Shown here: in pieces, positions 60,825 through 64,000 of the stretch
Layout of the letters: each line of letters opens with the position of its first letter
Position numbering within the stretch: position 1 is the first letter of the stretch
NCBI GenBank assembly: GCA_036873755.1
Contig: JAVTVY010020405.1
Coordinates: 1 to 64,000 of the forward strand
DNA from: Hanleya hanleyi
Taxonomy: Eukaryota > Mollusca > Polyplacophora > Lepidopleurida > Hanleyidae
Length of the DNA: 64,000 bases
Direction: 5' to 3'
Notes under the pieces: model-generated
The model's input: the letters and a program-made list of their open reading frames with translations, nothing else
What the model was told of the DNA's origin: nothing
The model's database searches: none
Made by a program: the position numbers and the translations under genes

Positions 60825-62741
60825 TTTTTGTCGGGTTTACCAAGGGTAAACCCTACATTAGTATCACTTTTCAGTTTTTCTTTTTTCTTCTGCACACGTG
60901 TAGTTTTGATCTCCTGCCCGGAGACTGTTCTCATTTGATGCCCCTTACAGCATTCACAACAGGCCTCGCACAAGCCATGCAATTCCAGGCGCTAAGAGTA
61001 ATGGAATTTCGTTGAAAGGACATGGAAAGTCAGAGGAAATATATGTACAGAGTCCGGGAAAATGAGTGGAAAAAGCTAAGTTATTCTATGAAGTTCAGCG
61101 AAATTTATTGCGGAATAAAAATCCAAACAGCCGTGAAACGTGTTTGCTGGTGACCCTTCGCCAGATTGGAACGAGGTCAGACAGCTCATTTACATATTTT
61201 GTGTAGTCCATTGGTTGAACTAAACTCGTGACTGTTTCCCGCTGAATTAATATTCATATTCTGTGACGTGTATTGGTCGAGGTCATAATGTCGACAGCTG
61301 ATTGGCTCACGCTCTTGACATCTGTACTAATTTACGTATCAGAACAGTCGCCATTTGAACTGGTCAAATTGCAGTCGCCATTGTTCGTTGGTTTGAAATT
61401 TAGCTTTGGGCTAATTTTGCCGATGCCGGGAAAATGCAAATTTAGTGAACATTGGCTGAGACTGGATGATTATAACTGTGGTTGTCCCGTCACGGTGAGA
61501 GGACAGCAACGTACACGGTGTGTCAAACAAATGTGGATCTGTCCAATATCGGCGATGGTCCTTTACGGAGCCATACAAAAATTACAGGACACACAAACTT
61601 TACACACATATTCTTGAGGTTGTTCTATAACTATATGGCACTTTATGAATTATTATTACGAATATGAATTTTAATATTTTTGAACATTTTTCAATCTTTT
61701 TTTTTTTTTTTATAATTATTTTTTTATTTTTGTTCTTTCTCCAATGAAGACATCACAAATACATTTTACAACAAGTAATACTAAATACATAAACATTTTC
61801 AACATACGACATATAATCAACAATAGATACAAAAAAACATTCAAAAAACACACCAACAAATATATTAAATAGGAAATAAGTCAGCAATACCTGTTCAACC
61901 TTAATGTTATTGCTCAAAATAGTATTTTAAAACGTGCCATTTTTTCAAAAAAATTTCAGTAGTTGATGTTGTAGTTGCGATATATTTTTCTATATTATAT
62001 TGTTCCTGAAATTTTTTGAGCAAAATATTTATATATAATCTTTTCAATCTTTGGTAAGCTACCTTACAACAAAAGTTATGATTCATATATAATGCAAGAT
62101 CACAAAGATGATCTTCACTTTAGATAGGGAATCGTCCTCAATGCGTTTTTGATACACACAGCTGGTGGGGCTAATTTTTGTCTAAAAAGCACCAAATTGA
62201 CCATTTGAATAGATAAGGATAAAGAATAATCAATACCTACAGACAACCAGACTTACAGTGGTTCAAACCCGCCGTATTTTGCACTTTTCGGTGCATTTAC
62301 AGTCGACATTTTCTCTCCAAAATTCTCGTTGCAAAATTATGACACCTTTAACCAAAATCATATTTAGATTTATTTGTTGGTCAAAATAGCTAAAATTGGT
62401 TTTGGTTAAAGGTGTCCTATTTTTGTAACAAGAGAAAATCCGCACCGAAAAGTGCCTGAAAATACGAAAATAAGCCAACTTACCAACTTTAATGAGCCAT
62501 AAATCCGTGTTCGTGCATCTGCAGTCCTTCATTATTTCGGGTCTTATAATTCAGCATGAAGGCTGTACAAAATGGTCCATTTCATATCCCTTTGATAAAA
62601 GTGAAAGTTTGGCCCTTCAAACCGAACAGCTTGAGGACGATTCCCTATGTCAAGCGAACACCACCATTCTACCAAATATGGGACTAATAAACTCCTCTGA
62701 TGCAAGTAAACCCGACATCAGTACTTTAAGTACTTTGATTT
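60825..62741. repeat. Dispersed 1.57-kb repeat, copy 2, with insertion
   Basis: Reverse complement of 10,447-12,020. It begins TTTTTGTCGGGTTTACC and ends GTAAACCCGACATCAG plus about 20 bases. The two copies sit just outside elements C and B on their right sides, in opposite orientation. A 341-bp retroposed sequence interrupts it at 61,700-62,040. No recognisable protein. Confidence 0.72.
61700..62040 (-). mobile_element. Retroposed insertion with 12-bp target duplication
   Basis: Comparison with 11,130-11,165 shows that 341 bp starting with a T-run (a poly(A) tail on the minus strand) were added here. TTTTCAATCTTT flanks it on both sides (61,688-61,699 and 62,041-62,052). The body is AT-rich with no pol III boxes that I can see; it may be a truncated LINE 3' end, since no intact ORF is present. 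Confidence 0.75.
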
Positions 62742-63182
62742 TTATTATTATGAATTTCGGTTGTAAGAAAACGAATGTTCATTGGTCGTCAGAGTTGGTT
62801 AGGTGATACAAACAATCGCCAGCGCAATAACGCTAAGCGGTGTGTAACTTGAAATCATTCAGTCACTATTATTATTATTCGTTTATCCACCGTTATTCTG
62901 TCCGCGTTATCTCCAGAACGACTTGACACACACACTTGAAAGTTCGTCAGTTAATAGTAGACCTACTAGAAAAGTACATATTACAAGTGGGCTCTGATTG
63001 GTCAAACTGTATGGCGAGCATGTTGGAAAAAGCTCAAACATTCAAAGCTCTTCTCCGGGGCAAGCACGGAACCGATCGACTTGAAACTTGGCACACATAA
63101 TCTATGGGTCAGATTCTTCAATTAGTATATAGGTTTTTTTTCAATCTAGCCCCAGAACTCATTTTAGCTGCGAAAACTGACC
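62742..63182. other. Noncoding spacer
   Basis: No gene. The words GCACGGAACCGATCGACTTGAAACTTGGCACACA (here a family phrase split around 63,066) resemble the mollusc-type dispersed repeat at 38,816-39,260. Confidence 0.35.
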
Positions 63183-64000
63183 TCTTTTATACACATACAT
63201 AGCAGTACCCAGATGTAAGCGCGGACGTAGGCGAAAGCATTCTAGTACCCGGATGTAGGCGCAGACGTGAGCGAAATTCTAGTACCCGTCCATTGATTCT
63301 TTTATCGATCGCTCATTGGCTCTTTTTCCCGACCGCTGATTGGTGCAAATGGACCTGCCCATCCTTCCCAGTTTAATTTAGAATCCCCTTTTTGTGTTCA
63401 AGCTCTGTATATCGATGCCGCAACATTGTTGCCGAACATTGCCGAAAGGGAGACCTTTTGACCTGGATGTGACCTTTGACCTTTTGACCCGACATTCAGC
63501 CGCGCACTTCCGGTGATGGCGCGCACTTCCGGATAACCCGCGCGCGCGCGCGCTGCGGTCGGGGCTGGTCTGGGCGGGGCGGGCCGGGCCGGGCCGGGCC
63601 GGGCCGGGCCAGGCCGGGGCAAACCCGGACCCTACGTCTAAGGGGAAAATTGGAACTCTTCTGTGTTCGGAGGTAGTTTTAGTGAAGTCTGTGCGCAGAA
63701 CCCACACCACCAAACCACAACCATGGATCCATAGTGGTTGGTCACAAACTGCCACGCATCCCCCAACATGCCTGCTTTCTATAGTACGAGCAGCCTGCGC
63801 ATGCGCAGACCATTGAACACGGATGAACCATGAGTCCAGTCGGATGCTCCTCCACGAGAGCTTCAACATAAGACCTCATAGGACTCTATCGGACCCATAG
63901 TGAACCATGTCGGCGCCAAAATGTATATTTCCATAGTCTTGGTCTACTGCGCATGCGCAGAATGACAAAATTTTACGTCACATCCATCCAGTCGGATGAT
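63183..64000. repeat. Third copy of the B-family terminal block, cut by window end
   Basis: This is nearly identical, in the same orientation, to 58,230-59,050: TACCCGGATGTAGGCG repeats, the GC-rich island with a longer GGGCC run, then NRF-1-core units near 63,797 and 63,948. The rest is outside the window. It may be the right end of another B-family element or a duplicated piece of element B's end. Confidence 0.8.

Overview
The window looks like nuclear DNA of a mollusc. The signs are a tRNA-derived SINE with the CACT(CACT)n tail common in gastropod and bivalve genomes, a dispersed repeat with the 'TTTAGCTCATCTGGGCC' hairpin common in molluscs, a CR1/L2-type LINE, several foldback and DNA-transposon elements, and long AT-rich gene-poor stretches. 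I recognise no host protein-coding gene. Species cannot be decided from the sequence alone.

The window is dominated by at least five Polinton/Maverick (adintovirus-like) elements or remnants. Element C (1 to about 10,262, genes on +) is cut by the window start. It carries the major capsid protein (MCP) C-terminus and a broken protease, and its terminal repeat is interrupted by a nearly full-length 7.3-kb LINE (2,330-9,628). Element A (15,157-30,734) is complete: long terminal inverted repeats (TIRs), AGTAGT...ACTACT ends and a 6-bp target duplication (GAGGAA) inside a host minisatellite. Element D (about 34,490-36,320, genes on +) is a decayed fragment. A solo terminal repeat lies at 39,365-41,040. 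Element B (about 47,176-60,048) has TIRs of about 1.5 kb and an internal tandem duplication. A further terminal piece (63,183-64,000) nearly repeats 58,230-59,050.

In A and B the minus-strand gene order is: tail-anchored protein and PC4-like paralogues, integrase with chromodomain, mucin-like membrane protein, packaging ATPase, small pX-like protein, conserved hypothetical, penton-like protein, basic pVI-like protein, MCP, protease. Several genes overlap by 1-4 bases at stop and start. The accessory genes, integrase and membrane gene each have their own TATA box about 35-60 bp upstream of the ATG. Element A also has a divergent plus-strand gene with three C2H2 fingers and what looks like the N-terminal leader of a Polinton DNA polymerase. 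The polymerase itself is absent from the whole window.

Every element is broken. A keeps an intact integrase and protease, but its MCP has a nonsense codon and its ATPase a frameshift. B keeps two intact ATPase frames, with an altered Walker A, and one intact PC4-like gene, but its protease, MCP, penton and integrase are damaged. C's protease has a nonsense codon. These are old copies, not working viruses. The most interesting parts are a family of two-unit PC4-like proteins, terminal-repeat satellites built around NRF-1-type palindromes, a CTCF-like site in each B terminus, a 17-bp motif shared by termini and an internal divergent promoter region, and a recurring 3' hairpin/poly(A) element.
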